The notes beneath the pieces were generated by a model. The model was not told the origin of the DNA. It saw nothing but the letters and a program-made list of their open reading frames with translations, and did not search any database. A program made the position numbers and the translations under genes. A stretch of 64,000 nt of DNA from JBMDXB01 sp048594885 (lineage in GTDB: Bacteria > Acidobacteriota > Vicinamibacteria > Vicinamibacterales > 2-12-FULL-66-21): NCBI GenBank assembly GCA_048594885.1, contig JBMDXB010000093.1:1-64000 (forward strand), in the 5' to 3' direction. Below, piece after piece: positions 42,787 to 52,919 of the stretch. Numbering within the stretch: position 1 is the stretch's first letter; each line of letters begins with the position of its first letter.

Positions 42787-44825
42787 CGGTTCTGGTTCTT
42801 GAACTCAGCAACGTTCGCCGCGGGGAGCTCGAGGGTGCGGCCCTGTTCACGCAACTTCTTTTTCGAGGGCTTCGCCTGCCTGGGTGCCGCGCTGGTCGCG
42901 CAGAACGGACAGAACGCCCAGCCTGGCTGCAGCGTGCGGCCGCATTTGCCGCAGCCGCCGCTCAGTCGATGGCCGCAGTGGGGACAGGCGTTGAAGTCAA
43001 CCGCTACCGCTCCACTGCAGGCCGGGCACAGCGTCCGGATCTCGCGCACTTCCGTGACGACGCGGAGAAGTTCTTCCGCAGTTGTGATGCCTGATTTCAC
43101 TTTGGCGAGCCCGTCTTCGCCGAGCGTCACCATGCCTGAGGCGACCGCCGCCTCGCGAATCATGTCCTCACCCGAGCGCTGCGCGATCAGGCGACGCACC
43201 TTCTCCGTGACGCGCATCACCTCGTAGAGCGCGATGCGGCCGCGATAGCCGGTGTGATTGCACTCCTCGCAGCCGACGGCGCGGTAGAACACGAAGCGAT
43301 CCGCGTCCGCCTCCGAGATGTTGAGCGCGCGCAGCGTCTCCGCCTCCGGCGTGTACTGCCGCCGGCACGTGACGCACAGGCGCCGCACGAGCCGCTGCGC
43401 CACGACGCCGATCATCGCCGAGGCGATGACGTACGGCTCCATCCCCATGTCCATCAAGCGCGTGACCGTGGACGGCGCATCGTCGGTGTGGAGCGTCGAG
43501 AGCACGAGGTGGCCCGTCTGCGCGGCCTGCATCGCAATCTTTGCTGTTTCGTGGTCGCGGATCTCGCCGACGAGCACGACGTCCGGGTCTTGGCGCAGGA
43601 TTGCCCGCAGCGCTGCCGCGAACGTCAGCTTCGCCTTCTCGTTGACCTGCGTCTGGTTGACACCGGGGATTTGATACTCGATCGGGTCTTCGATCGTGAT
43701 GATGTTCGTGCGGCCCGACTTGATGGAGCTGATCGAGGAGCTGAGCGTCGTCGTCTTGCCGCTGCCGGTCGGGCCGACGACCAGGATCATGCCGTGCTGA
43801 TGCTTCAGGAAGAAGCGCAGCTCCTCCATCGCCGCGGCGGAGAGCCCGAGCTCCTCGAGCGGCGGCGCGCCCTTGCGGTGATCGAGCACGCGCAGCACGA
43901 TCTTCTCGCCGAACAGCGTGCGCAGCGTCGAGACACGGAAATCGACGTCCTTGCCGTCGTCGGTCTTCACGCGCAGCCGGCCGTCCTGCGGCAGCCGCTT
44001 CTCAGCGATGTCCATCCCCGCCATGATCTTCATGCGGGCGACGAGGCCTTCGTGGACCCACTTCGGAAGGTCCATGACCTCCTTGAGGAGACCATCGAGA
44101 CGATGGCGGACCAGGACGCCCTTTTCCATCGGCTCGATGTGAACGTCGCTCGCGCGGCTGGTGATCGCGCTGTTGACGACCAGGTCCACGAGGTCGATGA
44201 TCGGTGCCGAGTCGCCGCCGGCCTCGCGTGCCGCGCCTGGCAACGTCGGTTGCTCGAAGACGTCGTCTTCCGGCCGCCGCATGAGCGCCCCGCCGGCCCC
44301 GACGTCCGCAGACCGTCCTCCCGGCCGCTGCGCCACGCCGGACGGGAGCTGGACGGCGAGCCCGCCGGCCGTGCCGCCGCCGGCGTACTTCGCGATGGCC
44401 TTGTCCGGATAACCGTTCTCGATCGCTTCGAGGATGTCGGTGCGCGTCGCGACGACCTGCTTGATGCGATAGCCGGTCTGGAACTCGAGGTCCTGAACCA
44501 GGCTGAAGAGCAGCGGGTCGGACATCGCCACCGTCAACAGGTTCTTCTCGAGGCGAACGGCGACGCAGACGCGCTTGAGCGCGACGTCCTTCGGAATCAG
44601 GACGATCGCTGCCGGATCGGGTGGTTCGTCGGCAAGGCTCGCGTAGGGAAACCCAAGCTGATAGGCGAGCGCCTTGGTGATCTGCTTTTCAGTGGCGAAG
44701 TTCAGACGGACGAGTACAGCGCCGACGCGCTCGCCGGTGCGCTTGTGCTCGGCGAGAGCGATCTGCAGATCTTCCTCCGTAATCAAACCGGCCTGGATCA
44801 GGCACTCGCCGATCTTCTTACGCAC
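42783..44825 (-). CDS. MshE/PilB-type assembly ATPase with MshEN domain and extra C-terminal zinc ribbons
   Basis: A 680-residue motor of the GspE/PilB/MshE family that powers pilus extension or secretion. The N-terminal MshEN domain shows two 24-residue motifs separated by a five-residue spacer (KIGECLIQAGLI...EH, KRTGE, RVGAVLVRLNFA...YQ), the layout known to bind c-di-GMP. Walker A GPTGSGKTTT near residue 348, Asp box, Walker B LVGEIRDHETA, and the GspE zinc site CVTC...CEEC follow. Uniquely, residues about 600-645 add two more CxxC pairs of zinc-ribbon type (CPAC...CPHC, CGKC...CPFC) and a basic tail. It is coupled to the J-domain gene. Confidence 0.93.
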   Translation of the reverse strand: MRKKIGECLIQAGLITEEDLQIALAEHKRTGERVGAVLVRLNFATEKQITKALAYQLGFPYASLADEPPDPAAIVLIPKDVALKRVCVAVRLEKNLLTVAMSDPLLFSLVQDLEFQTGYRIKQVVATRTDILEAIENGYPDKAIAKYAGGGTAGGLAVQLPSGVAQRPGGRSADVGAGGALMRRPEDDVFEQPTLPGAAREAGGDSAPIIDLVDLVVNSAITSRASDVHIEPMEKGVLVRHRLDGLLKEVMDLPKWVHEGLVARMKIMAGMDIAEKRLPQDGRLRVKTDDGKDVDFRVSTLRTLFGEKIVLRVLDHRKGAPPLEELGLSAAAMEELRFFLKHQHGMILVVGPTGSGKTTTLSSSISSIKSGRTNIITIEDPIEYQIPGVNQTQVNEKAKLTFAAALRAILRQDPDVVLVGEIRDHETAKIAMQAAQTGHLVLSTLHTDDAPSTVTRLMDMGMEPYVIASAMIGVVAQRLVRRLCVTCRRQYTPEAETLRALNISEADADRFVFYRAVGCEECNHTGYRGRIALYEVMRVTEKVRRLIAQRSGEDMIREAAVASGMVTLGEDGLAKVKSGITTAEELLRVVTEVREIRTLCPACSGAVAVDFNACPHCGHRLSGGCGKCGRTLQPGWAFCPFCATSAAPRQAKPSKKKLREQGRTLELPAANVAEFKNQNR

Positions 44826-44955
44826 CCGTGGACCCCTTGTGCCGTCTGGAAGAGAAGCAACAATTGTAATTGGCGACGGGCCTCGGCCGCAATGCTGCTG
44901 AGCTGCGGTGGTGGAGTCTGCACGTAAATAGCTGCATTGTCATGGCTTACGCCGC

Positions 44956-46326
44956 TTAATAGAGACTCGGCTCGTGACGCAGCCGAACGCGAATTTCGTA
45001 ACCGGACGGCTCGGTCAGCACGACCAAGTCGCGCTCGATCTGCGAGACGATCCGCGAACCCACGGAATCACCGACGCTCACAATGGCGCCGCCGACGATC
45101 GCCACGCGGCGATCGTTCGCGATCAGGACCGATTCGAGCGCGGGCACGGGTTCGGTCAGTGGAGTCGGCGGTTGCGTCGTCGTGATTCTCGGCCTGCCCG
45201 GCTTGGGTGCCGGCGACTCCGCGGCCGACTTCTCCGGTTTGCGAGGACCACCAGGCGGTAACGGTCTTTGCACAGGCGTCGGTTGCGGCACCGTCTTGAC
45301 CACATTCACCGGCACGCTCGGAGACTGCGAGGACGAGGACGTCGCGGGCGGCATCGCGCGCAGCGGCGGCGGGACAGTGCTGGGGCGCGGATTTTGCGGG
45401 ACCGCTGCCGGAGTTGCCGCCGCGACGCGCTCGCCAACGGGCGTCACTTCCGTCGTCTGCCAGTGGCGTTGCCCGAGCCACGCCACTGCGCCGACGATCA
45501 TGGCGACGGCGGCTGGCTCGAGCATCGGCCGTAGCGTCCGCCGGCCGCGCCGCCGAAGCGGCGTTCCTGAAATCGCCGCAGCGACGGCGAGTCGCAGCGC
45601 CGGTGCCAACTCGGAGAACCGATCGTTCCTCGCGGTGGCAGCTGAGAGCAGGCCCTCGGTCGAATCGAGCGTCTCGACCTCGAGATCGAGCTCCTCGATG
45701 AGCGGCATCGTCAGCGATCGGAGGTCCGGCAGGTCGCCGCAGGTGATGACGGTCTCGACGATCGCGGCATGCGAGGCGCGCACGGCCATGATGCCGCGCC
45801 GCAGCTCCGGCGCGAGATGCGACACCAGCGAGTACCGCTGCAGCAGCTCCGCCCGCGTCCCGAGGGCGCTGGCCGTGTAAATCCACTCGAAAGTGCGCGA
45901 GAACAGCAGCTCGCCGTCGCGCACGATCGCGATCGCAGTGCCGTGGAGGTTCAAGGCGAGCCAGGCTACTGCGGCGCCGTACACCCGCGGACGAGTGCGC
46001 GCCACAGCGGCCAGCGCCTCCGGCGGCGTCATGATTTTTTCGACGCGGAACCCGGAAGCGATGACCGGCTCGAGGAGCGATCGGATGTGCGGGGCGGTGA
46101 CGGGCGCGGGCTCGACGAGTTTCCACGCGATTACGTTGGCGCGGCGCGGCAGGCGCTTACGCCGCCGGATCGCGCGCAGCATCGTCGTCTGCGCCAGATC
46201 GTGCTGCGGCCACTCGGCGCGCTCGATCCGGTGGAGCGCAGACACTTCGGCGGCGTCCTCGAGCGAGCGGGCGCACACCAGGACACACGAATCCGGACCG
46301 AGCTCAATGCCTGTAATGCTGGGCAC
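44956..46326 (-). CDS. PilM/MshI-like protein fused to an MshK/GspC-like C-terminal domain
   Basis: A 456-residue putative pilus inner-membrane platform protein. Residues 1-250 look like a degenerate PilM/GspL actin-like domain (MPSITGIELGPDSCVLVCAR start, LALNLHGTAIAIVRDGELLFSRTF). A single TM lies near 272-288 (PAAVAMIVGAVAWLG). A Pro/Ser-rich periplasmic linker spans about 300-400. A compact beta domain at about 405-452 (ESVLIANDRRVAIVGGAIVS, VGDSVGSRIVSQIERDLVVL) resembles the MshK/PilP/GspC type that docks on the secretin. In MSHA systems MshI and MshK are separate proteins, so this would be a fusion. It is 130 bp upstream of the MshE-like gene on the same strand. Family assignment rests on pattern, not strong motifs. 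Confidence 0.65.
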   Translation of the reverse strand: MPSITGIELGPDSCVLVCARSLEDAAEVSALHRIERAEWPQHDLAQTTMLRAIRRRKRLPRRANVIAWKLVEPAPVTAPHIRSLLEPVIASGFRVEKIMTPPEALAAVARTRPRVYGAAVAWLALNLHGTAIAIVRDGELLFSRTFEWIYTASALGTRAELLQRYSLVSHLAPELRRGIMAVRASHAAIVETVITCGDLPDLRSLTMPLIEELDLEVETLDSTEGLLSAATARNDRFSELAPALRLAVAAAISGTPLRRRGRRTLRPMLEPAAVAMIVGAVAWLGQRHWQTTEVTPVGERVAAATPAAVPQNPRPSTVPPPLRAMPPATSSSSQSPSVPVNVVKTVPQPTPVQRPLPPGGPRKPEKSAAESPAPKPGRPRITTTQPPTPLTEPVPALESVLIANDRRVAIVGGAIVSVGDSVGSRIVSQIERDLVVLTEPSGYEIRVRLRHEPSLY

Positions 46327-46358
46327 AGCGTCCGAAGGTCTTTCGGTCCTTGCTGCTG

Positions 46359-46386
46359 TTGACGTTAACGGGAACTCGATATTAAA
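46359..46386 (+). promoter_or_regulatory. Candidate promoter for the GGDEF-HTH gene
   Basis: TTGACG (46359-46364), then TATTAA (46380-46385) after a 15-bp spacer, in the divergent spacer between the PilM-like gene and the GGDEF-HTH gene. The spacer is short and the -10 weak. The overlapping GTTAAC palindrome could be an operator. Pattern match only. Confidence 0.28.
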
Positions 46387-46459
46387 GGCCGTTGCGGCCG
46401 GCCGCGCAAGCTGGGCCGTTTTACGCGTCGATCACGACTTGGTAATATCGTCGCGCGCC

Positions 46460-47554
46460 ATGGAGCGGCTGGAAGACCTTTCGCGGGACATCCGGGAGGA
46501 GATCGCGGAAGCCATCCGCGACCGGCAGCCGGGGCTCGTCGAAGACGCGGCCGCGGTGCTCGGTCAGGTCCCGAGCCTGACGAGCGTCGGGTGGCACGAG
46601 TGCAGCGAGTCGATCGTCTCGCTCATGGCTGTCGCCGTCGCCGAGGGGCATCTCGACCACCGGCACGGCGGCGTGTACGACCTCACGCGCTTCGTCCCGC
46701 CGCTCACGCTGCGGCAGCTCATTCAGGTCATCCATCGCGTCGAGCGCATCGTCCTCGACGAGCTCGCGCTGCACGATCAGCTCGGCGCAACGTCCGAACC
46801 GTGGCCGGTGGTGGCGTATTCGATGCGGACGGCTATGCTCGAGATCATCACCGCGTTCGTCGAGCGTGACCACACGCGGCCGCCGCTGCGGGACCCGCTC
46901 ACCACGCTGTTCTCGCCGCACATCTTCAGCCTCGCGCTCGCGCAGGAGACGCAGCGCGCGCTCCGCCATCAGCACGGCGTCGCCGTTATCCTGTTCGACA
47001 TCGACGATCTGTCACAGTTGAACCAGTCGCACGGGTACGGTGCCGGCGATCGGCTGCTCGAGCGCCTCGGCATCCTCGCCAACCGCTTCTTCCGCACGCA
47101 CGACTGGGTGGCGCGTTATGGAGAGGACTCGATCGCCGTGCTGCTGCCCGAGACGACGCTGGATCAGGCGTCAGCGCTCGCGAACCGATTCAGACAGATG
47201 GTCCAGCAGCGGCTCGTGCTCGTCGATCACAAGACCGATGCGACGACGGTGGTCACGGTCAGCGCCGCGGCCGTGGGAACCGATGTCGTCCAGGCAGAAG
47301 TCGACCCCGAGTACGTGATGGCGGAGGCGGAAGCCGCGGTGATGCGCGCCAAGCTCGACGGACGCAATCGCGTCGAGCGGATTGCCCTACTGCCGACCTC
47401 GGTCACGATCGTCGGCGCCGCGGCGCTGCTCGGCATGAGCGCGCGTCAGGTGATCCGGCTAATCCGCACCGGCGCGCTGCGTGCCGTCCGCCGCGGACGG
47501 CACTACCACATCGACCGCGCGCAGATAGAGGAGTTCAGGAAGGTGAAAGGGTAA
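46460..47554 (+). CDS. Degenerate GGDEF protein with C-terminal excisionase/MerR-like HTH
   Basis: A 364-residue protein of unusual make-up. Residues 1-145 are helical (similar in character to RsbRD-type N-terminal domains). Residues about 150-300 form a GGDEF fold (VAVILFDIDDLSQLNQSHGY, GDRLLERLG). The catalytic motif is RYGEDSIAVLLP instead of RYGG(D/E)EFAVLLP, so diguanylate cyclase activity is unlikely. Residues about 310-360 form an excisionase/MerR-like HTH (VGAAALLGMSARQVIRLIRT, then RRGRHYHIDRAQIEEF). The start ATG 46460 avoids the antisense overlap that longer starts would have with the PilM-like gene. It is divergent from the pilus genes. Best guess: a nucleotide-sensing or signal-sensing transcription factor. 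A heptamer array spans its stop codon. Confidence 0.85.
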   Translation: MERLEDLSRDIREEIAEAIRDRQPGLVEDAAAVLGQVPSLTSVGWHECSESIVSLMAVAVAEGHLDHRHGGVYDLTRFVPPLTLRQLIQVIHRVERIVLDELALHDQLGATSEPWPVVAYSMRTAMLEIITAFVERDHTRPPLRDPLTTLFSPHIFSLALAQETQRALRHQHGVAVILFDIDDLSQLNQSHGYGAGDRLLERLGILANRFFRTHDWVARYGEDSIAVLLPETTLDQASALANRFRQMVQQRLVLVDHKTDATTVVTVSAAAVGTDVVQAEVDPEYVMAEAEAAVMRAKLDGRNRVERIALLPTSVTIVGAAALLGMSARQVIRLIRTGALRAVRRGRHYHIDRAQIEEFRKVKG

Positions 47555-47577
47555 AGAGTAAAGGGTAAAGGGTAGCT

Positions 47578-47583
<6 letters not shown>
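47546..47583. repeat. Heptamer array and hairpin between convergent genes
   Basis: AAAGGGT, AAAGAGT, AAAGGGT, AAAGGGT occupy 47546-47573 and include the TAA stop of the GGDEF-HTH gene. The last unit also forms the hairpin GGGTAAAG (47563-47570)/CTTTACCC (47576-47583), which covers the TAA stop of acs on the other strand. The heptamer is the same family as the array at 31610-31665. The hairpin could serve as terminator for both genes. Confidence 0.85.
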
Positions 47584-49527
<1,944 letters not shown>

Positions 49528-49623
49528 GGTCGGAGTAGTTTACGACACGACGCCGTTACCTCCTTCGGCATGCGGGAACTGTCGTGTTAACATCCCGTCC
49601 GAAACCTTCAACAATACGGCGTC

Positions 49624-50559
49624 GTGATCACCGTCGAGCATCTGACGAAGCGGTTCGGAGGCCACGTCGCAGTCGACGACCTGTCCTTTACGGTCGCCGC
49701 CGGCGAGGTGCTCGGCTTTCTCGGGCCGAACGGCGCCGGCAAGACGACCACCATGCGGATGGTGACCGGGTTCCTGCCGCCGACCGGCGGCCGGATTTCA
49801 CTCGACGGATTCAATCTGCTCGACGATCCGATCGCGGTGAAGCGCCGGATCGGATATCTGCCTGAAAACCCGCCGATCTATCCGGAGCTGACCGTCCGGC
49901 GCTATCTCGAGTTCGTCGCCGATATCAAAGACGTTCCGATGGGACGTCGCGCCGCCCAGGTCGATCAAGCCATCGAGCGCGCCAATCTGGGGGAGGTCCG
50001 CAACAAGCGCATCGGCAAGCTGTCGAAGGGCTTCAAACAGCGGGTCGGACTCGCCCAGGCGATCGTCCATGAACCGCCCGTGCTCGTCCTCGACGAGCCG
50101 ACCTCCAGCCTCGATCCGAAGCAGCGTGTCGAAGTGCGTGACCTGATCGCCGCCTTGCGCGGGCGGCACACGGTGATCCTGTCAACGCACATCCTTCCCG
50201 AGGTGAGCCAGATTGCCGACCGCGTGTTCATCATCAGCCGCGGCAAGGTGATGGCGGTCGACACACCCGCGAATCTGAGCCGGCGGATGCGAGGCAGCGA
50301 GCTCGTCGTCGTCGAAATCGCGGCCGCGACGGAGGGCGACGTCACGCCCCTGCTCGCGCAACTGCCCGGCGTCGCCCGCGTGGCCACGTCGACGAGCAAC
50401 GGCGTCGTGACCGCGCGCGTCGAGACGGCCGCCGCCGTCGACGTCCGCGCCGATATTGCCGCAGCGATCGTCGGACGTAGCTGGCGTCTGCTCGGCCTGC
50501 GGGTGGAATCGTTGTCGCTCGAGGAGATTTTCCTCGAGCTGACGCGGGAGGAGCGGTGA
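49624..50559 (+). CDS. GldA-like ABC transporter ATP-binding protein
   Basis: A 311-residue ATPase of the ABC-2 exporter type. It starts at GTG 49624 (MITVEHLTKRFGGHVAVDDL). Walker A GPNGAGKTTTMRMVTGF near residue 38, signature LSKGFKQRVGLAQAI, Walker B VLVLDEPTSSLDPKQ, H-loop STHILPEV. The C-terminal 80 residues are the accessory domain common in GldA/NatA-type ATPases. It forms a three-gene unit with the next two genes, matching the GldA-GldF-GldG set named in Bacteroidetes gliding but widespread elsewhere. Its stop overlaps the permease start (GTGATG). Confidence 0.94.
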   Translation: MITVEHLTKRFGGHVAVDDLSFTVAAGEVLGFLGPNGAGKTTTMRMVTGFLPPTGGRISLDGFNLLDDPIAVKRRIGYLPENPPIYPELTVRRYLEFVADIKDVPMGRRAAQVDQAIERANLGEVRNKRIGKLSKGFKQRVGLAQAIVHEPPVLVLDEPTSSLDPKQRVEVRDLIAALRGRHTVILSTHILPEVSQIADRVFIISRGKVMAVDTPANLSRRMRGSELVVVEIAAATEGDVTPLLAQLPGVARVATSTSNGVVTARVETAAAVDVRADIAAAIVGRSWRLLGLRVESLSLEEIFLELTREER

Positions 50560-51350
50560 TGTCGCTCCGGCACATCGCCGCCATCGTCCGGCGCGAGTTG
50601 CGATCGTACTTCGCGTCGCCGATCGCCTGCGCCGCCATGACGATCTTCGCGTTCGTCTCGGGGTTCTTCTTCTCGAACATGCTCACCTATTACGTACGTC
50701 AGGCAGGGCTCGCCGACAACCAGATCGAGCGGCTCGGACGATCGCCGCTGCAGCTCGACGTACCCACGGTCGTGTTGTCGGAGTTCTTCAAGAACGAGGC
50801 CTTCATCCTGATGCTCGTGCTGCCGCTGCTGACGATGGGCCTCGTCACGGACGAACGGCGGAAAGGGACGCTCGAACTGCTGTTGACGTCCCCGGTTCGG
50901 CCGATCGAGCTGACGCTCGGGAAATTCCTCGGCGCCATGACGTTGTTCCTGATCATGCTGCTGCCGACGCTGCCGTTCTACGCGTTCCTCGCGCAGGGCG
51001 GCGCGTGGGAGCCGGGCGTCGTGCTCGCCGGATATGCCGGACTGACGCTGTTTGCCGCGGCGGCGATTGCACTCGGACTGTTCATCTCCGCGCTCTGCGA
51101 GAACCTCCTGGTCTCGGCGCTGGCCACCTACGGCGTGCTGATGGCGTTGAACTTCATCGACACCTCCGCGTCGCTGGCGCGGTCGATCTGGGTGGACTTC
51201 ATCCAGTTTCTGTCGTTCTTCACACACCACGTCGAGTTTTCACGCGGCGTCATCGCGCTGCGCGACGTCACCTACTTCGCGAGCTTCATCGTGCTCGGGC
51301 TGTACCTGGCGCAACGAGCCATCGAGGCGGCTCGCTTCAAGCGGGGCTGA
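50559..51350 (+). CDS. ABC-2 family permease (GldF-like)
   Basis: A 263-residue inner-membrane protein with six hydrophobic segments. It starts MSLRHIAAIVRRELRSYFAS, the usual cytoplasmic start of ABC-2 permeases. The segment LVTDERRKGTLELLLTSPV is the hallmark amphipathic motif after TM2. ATG at 50559 is chosen (GGAGG lies upstream); a GTG one codon earlier is the alternative. The last base of its stop is the first base of the next gene's ATG. It works with the GldA-like ATPase; substrate unknown. Confidence 0.93.
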   Translation: MSLRHIAAIVRRELRSYFASPIACAAMTIFAFVSGFFFSNMLTYYVRQAGLADNQIERLGRSPLQLDVPTVVLSEFFKNEAFILMLVLPLLTMGLVTDERRKGTLELLLTSPVRPIELTLGKFLGAMTLFLIMLLPTLPFYAFLAQGGAWEPGVVLAGYAGLTLFAAAAIALGLFISALCENLLVSALATYGVLMALNFIDTSASLARSIWVDFIQFLSFFTHHVEFSRGVIALRDVTYFASFIVLGLYLAQRAIEAARFKRG

Positions 51351-52858
51351 TGCTGAAACGGTATTCCTACCTGCCGGGAGCGATGCTGATCGTCGCCGGC
51401 GCCGTTCGCGCGGTGCTCGAAACCACCTGGGACGCCACCGCCGTCGCCATCGTCGCCGCCGGCGTCGTCATCGTCGCGGCCAGCGTCGCGTGGAACCGGG
51501 CCGACGTGCTCGAATGGCTTCGCGATCCGCGCGGCGTGTTCTTCGTGGTCACGGGGATCTCGGTCGCCGTGCTCGTGATGATCCTGATCGTGCTCAACAT
51601 TCTCGTCTGGTACAACCCGTGGCGGGCTGACTTGACGGCTTCGGGGAGAAACGTCGTCACCGAGGAGACGCGGACGATCCTACGAAGGCTCGACCGTCCG
51701 GTCGCCTTCCGGCAGTTCGGCCGCGCACCGGATCCAGCCGTCGACCAGTTGCTCGCGTCCTTCGCCGGGGCCAGCCGCTTCGTGCAACTGGAATTCGTCG
51801 ACCTGGAGCGCAACGTCTCGGCGGCGCGTGAGTACGGCGTGATCAAGACGGGAACCGTCGTTGTCGAAGCGGGCGACAAGCACCGCAAGGTCGAGGAGCC
51901 GAACGAGCCCGCGCTGGTGACCGCGCTGCTGCAGGTCACGAGCGGCGAGGAGCGCACCATCTGCTTCACCGCCGGACACGGCGAGCGCGCGACCGCGGAT
52001 AGCGGCGCCGGCGGGCTCGCCCGCGCGGCCGCCGCGCTCCAGGCGGCGAACTACCGCGTCGAGACGATTAGTCTGTTCGAAGGAGCGGTTCCGGCACGCT
52101 GCACGGTCGCCGTGGTCGCCGGGCCACGCGACGCCTGGACGCCATCTGAAGTCGAGCGTCTCCAGTCGTATGCGTCTTCCGGCGGGCGCGTCGCCACGTT
52201 CATCGATCCCGAGGGCGCGACGTCGATCGTGGACTGGCTGAAATCGTTCGAGATTACGCCCGAAGACGGCCTCATCGTGGACGCCAGCGGCGCCGGCCGC
52301 GCCGTCGGCGGAGGCCCGACGATGCCGTTGGCGGTCTCCTATGGCGACCACCCCGTCACGCGGAATTTCGGTGTCGCGACGATGTTCGATCGCGTGCGCT
52401 CGCTGCAATTGCCCGACGCGACCGGCTCGAGCCGGCCGGTGACATTGGCCAGGACGGGTGACAAGAGCTTCGTGATCGGCGGCTACACGCCGGGCAAGGA
52501 GATTCGCGTCGATCCCGATCGTGATCGACGCGGTCCCTTCACGATCGCCGCGGCGCTCGGCGTCAAGATCAAGGGTCAGGCACGCCCCGAGGAGTTCCGG
52601 CTCGTCGTCGTCGGCGATTCCGATTTCGCCGCCAACGCGCTGCTCGGACAGCAGGCGAACCGCGACTTCCTGCTGCGGAGCGTCGCCTGGCTTGCCGGTG
52701 AAGAGGAAGCGACCATCGTCAACGTCACGCCGCACGAGAACCGCCGGATCGAATTGACCCAGCGAACGAGAGCCTGGATGTACCTGATAAATGTGGGTTT
52801 ATTGCCGCTCATCCCGCTGGTGGCCGGTATCGTCGCCCTCCTGCGATCCCGCGGGTAA
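51350..52858 (+). CDS. GldG-like ABC transporter auxiliary protein
   Basis: A 502-residue protein of the GldG/ABC-type uncharacterised transport family. Two TM segments at the N-terminus (about residues 8-46) and a third near 60-82, a large extracytoplasmic domain (about 90-470) with ICFTAGHGER, YRVETISLFEG and RVATFIDPEG, and a C-terminal TM (about 478-498) followed by a short basic end. The ATG shares one base with the preceding stop (TGATG). It completes the GldA/F/G-like exporter. The secretin gene starts 61 bp downstream on the same strand. Confidence 0.92.
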   Translation: MLKRYSYLPGAMLIVAGAVRAVLETTWDATAVAIVAAGVVIVAASVAWNRADVLEWLRDPRGVFFVVTGISVAVLVMILIVLNILVWYNPWRADLTASGRNVVTEETRTILRRLDRPVAFRQFGRAPDPAVDQLLASFAGASRFVQLEFVDLERNVSAAREYGVIKTGTVVVEAGDKHRKVEEPNEPALVTALLQVTSGEERTICFTAGHGERATADSGAGGLARAAAALQAANYRVETISLFEGAVPARCTVAVVAGPRDAWTPSEVERLQSYASSGGRVATFIDPEGATSIVDWLKSFEITPEDGLIVDASGAGRAVGGGPTMPLAVSYGDHPVTRNFGVATMFDRVRSLQLPDATGSSRPVTLARTGDKSFVIGGYTPGKEIRVDPDRDRRGPFTIAAALGVKIKGQARPEEFRLVVVGDSDFAANALLGQQANRDFLLRSVAWLAGEEEATIVNVTPHENRRIELTQRTRAWMYLINVGLLPLIPLVAGIVALLRSRG

Positions 52859-52919
52859 CTCGCACCAACCTCTGCCGTGCCCCTAACGATATTGCACAGA
52901 TCTGCCGAAGATCAGGCTT

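Noticed and set aside
43254..44927. A 557-codon plus-strand frame opposite the motor ATPase
   Set aside because: Composition is typical of an antisense shadow; the minus-strand gene has all ATPase motifs.
45893..46459. Upstream extension of the GGDEF-HTH gene
   Set aside because: It would run antisense through the PilM-like gene and adds sequence of non-coding character; ATG 46460 gives a compact protein with its own spacer.
47410..47550. HTH segment as an integrase/excisionase module of a mobile element
   Set aside because: There is no integrase, attachment site or tRNA nearby, and the HTH is continuous with a GGDEF fold.
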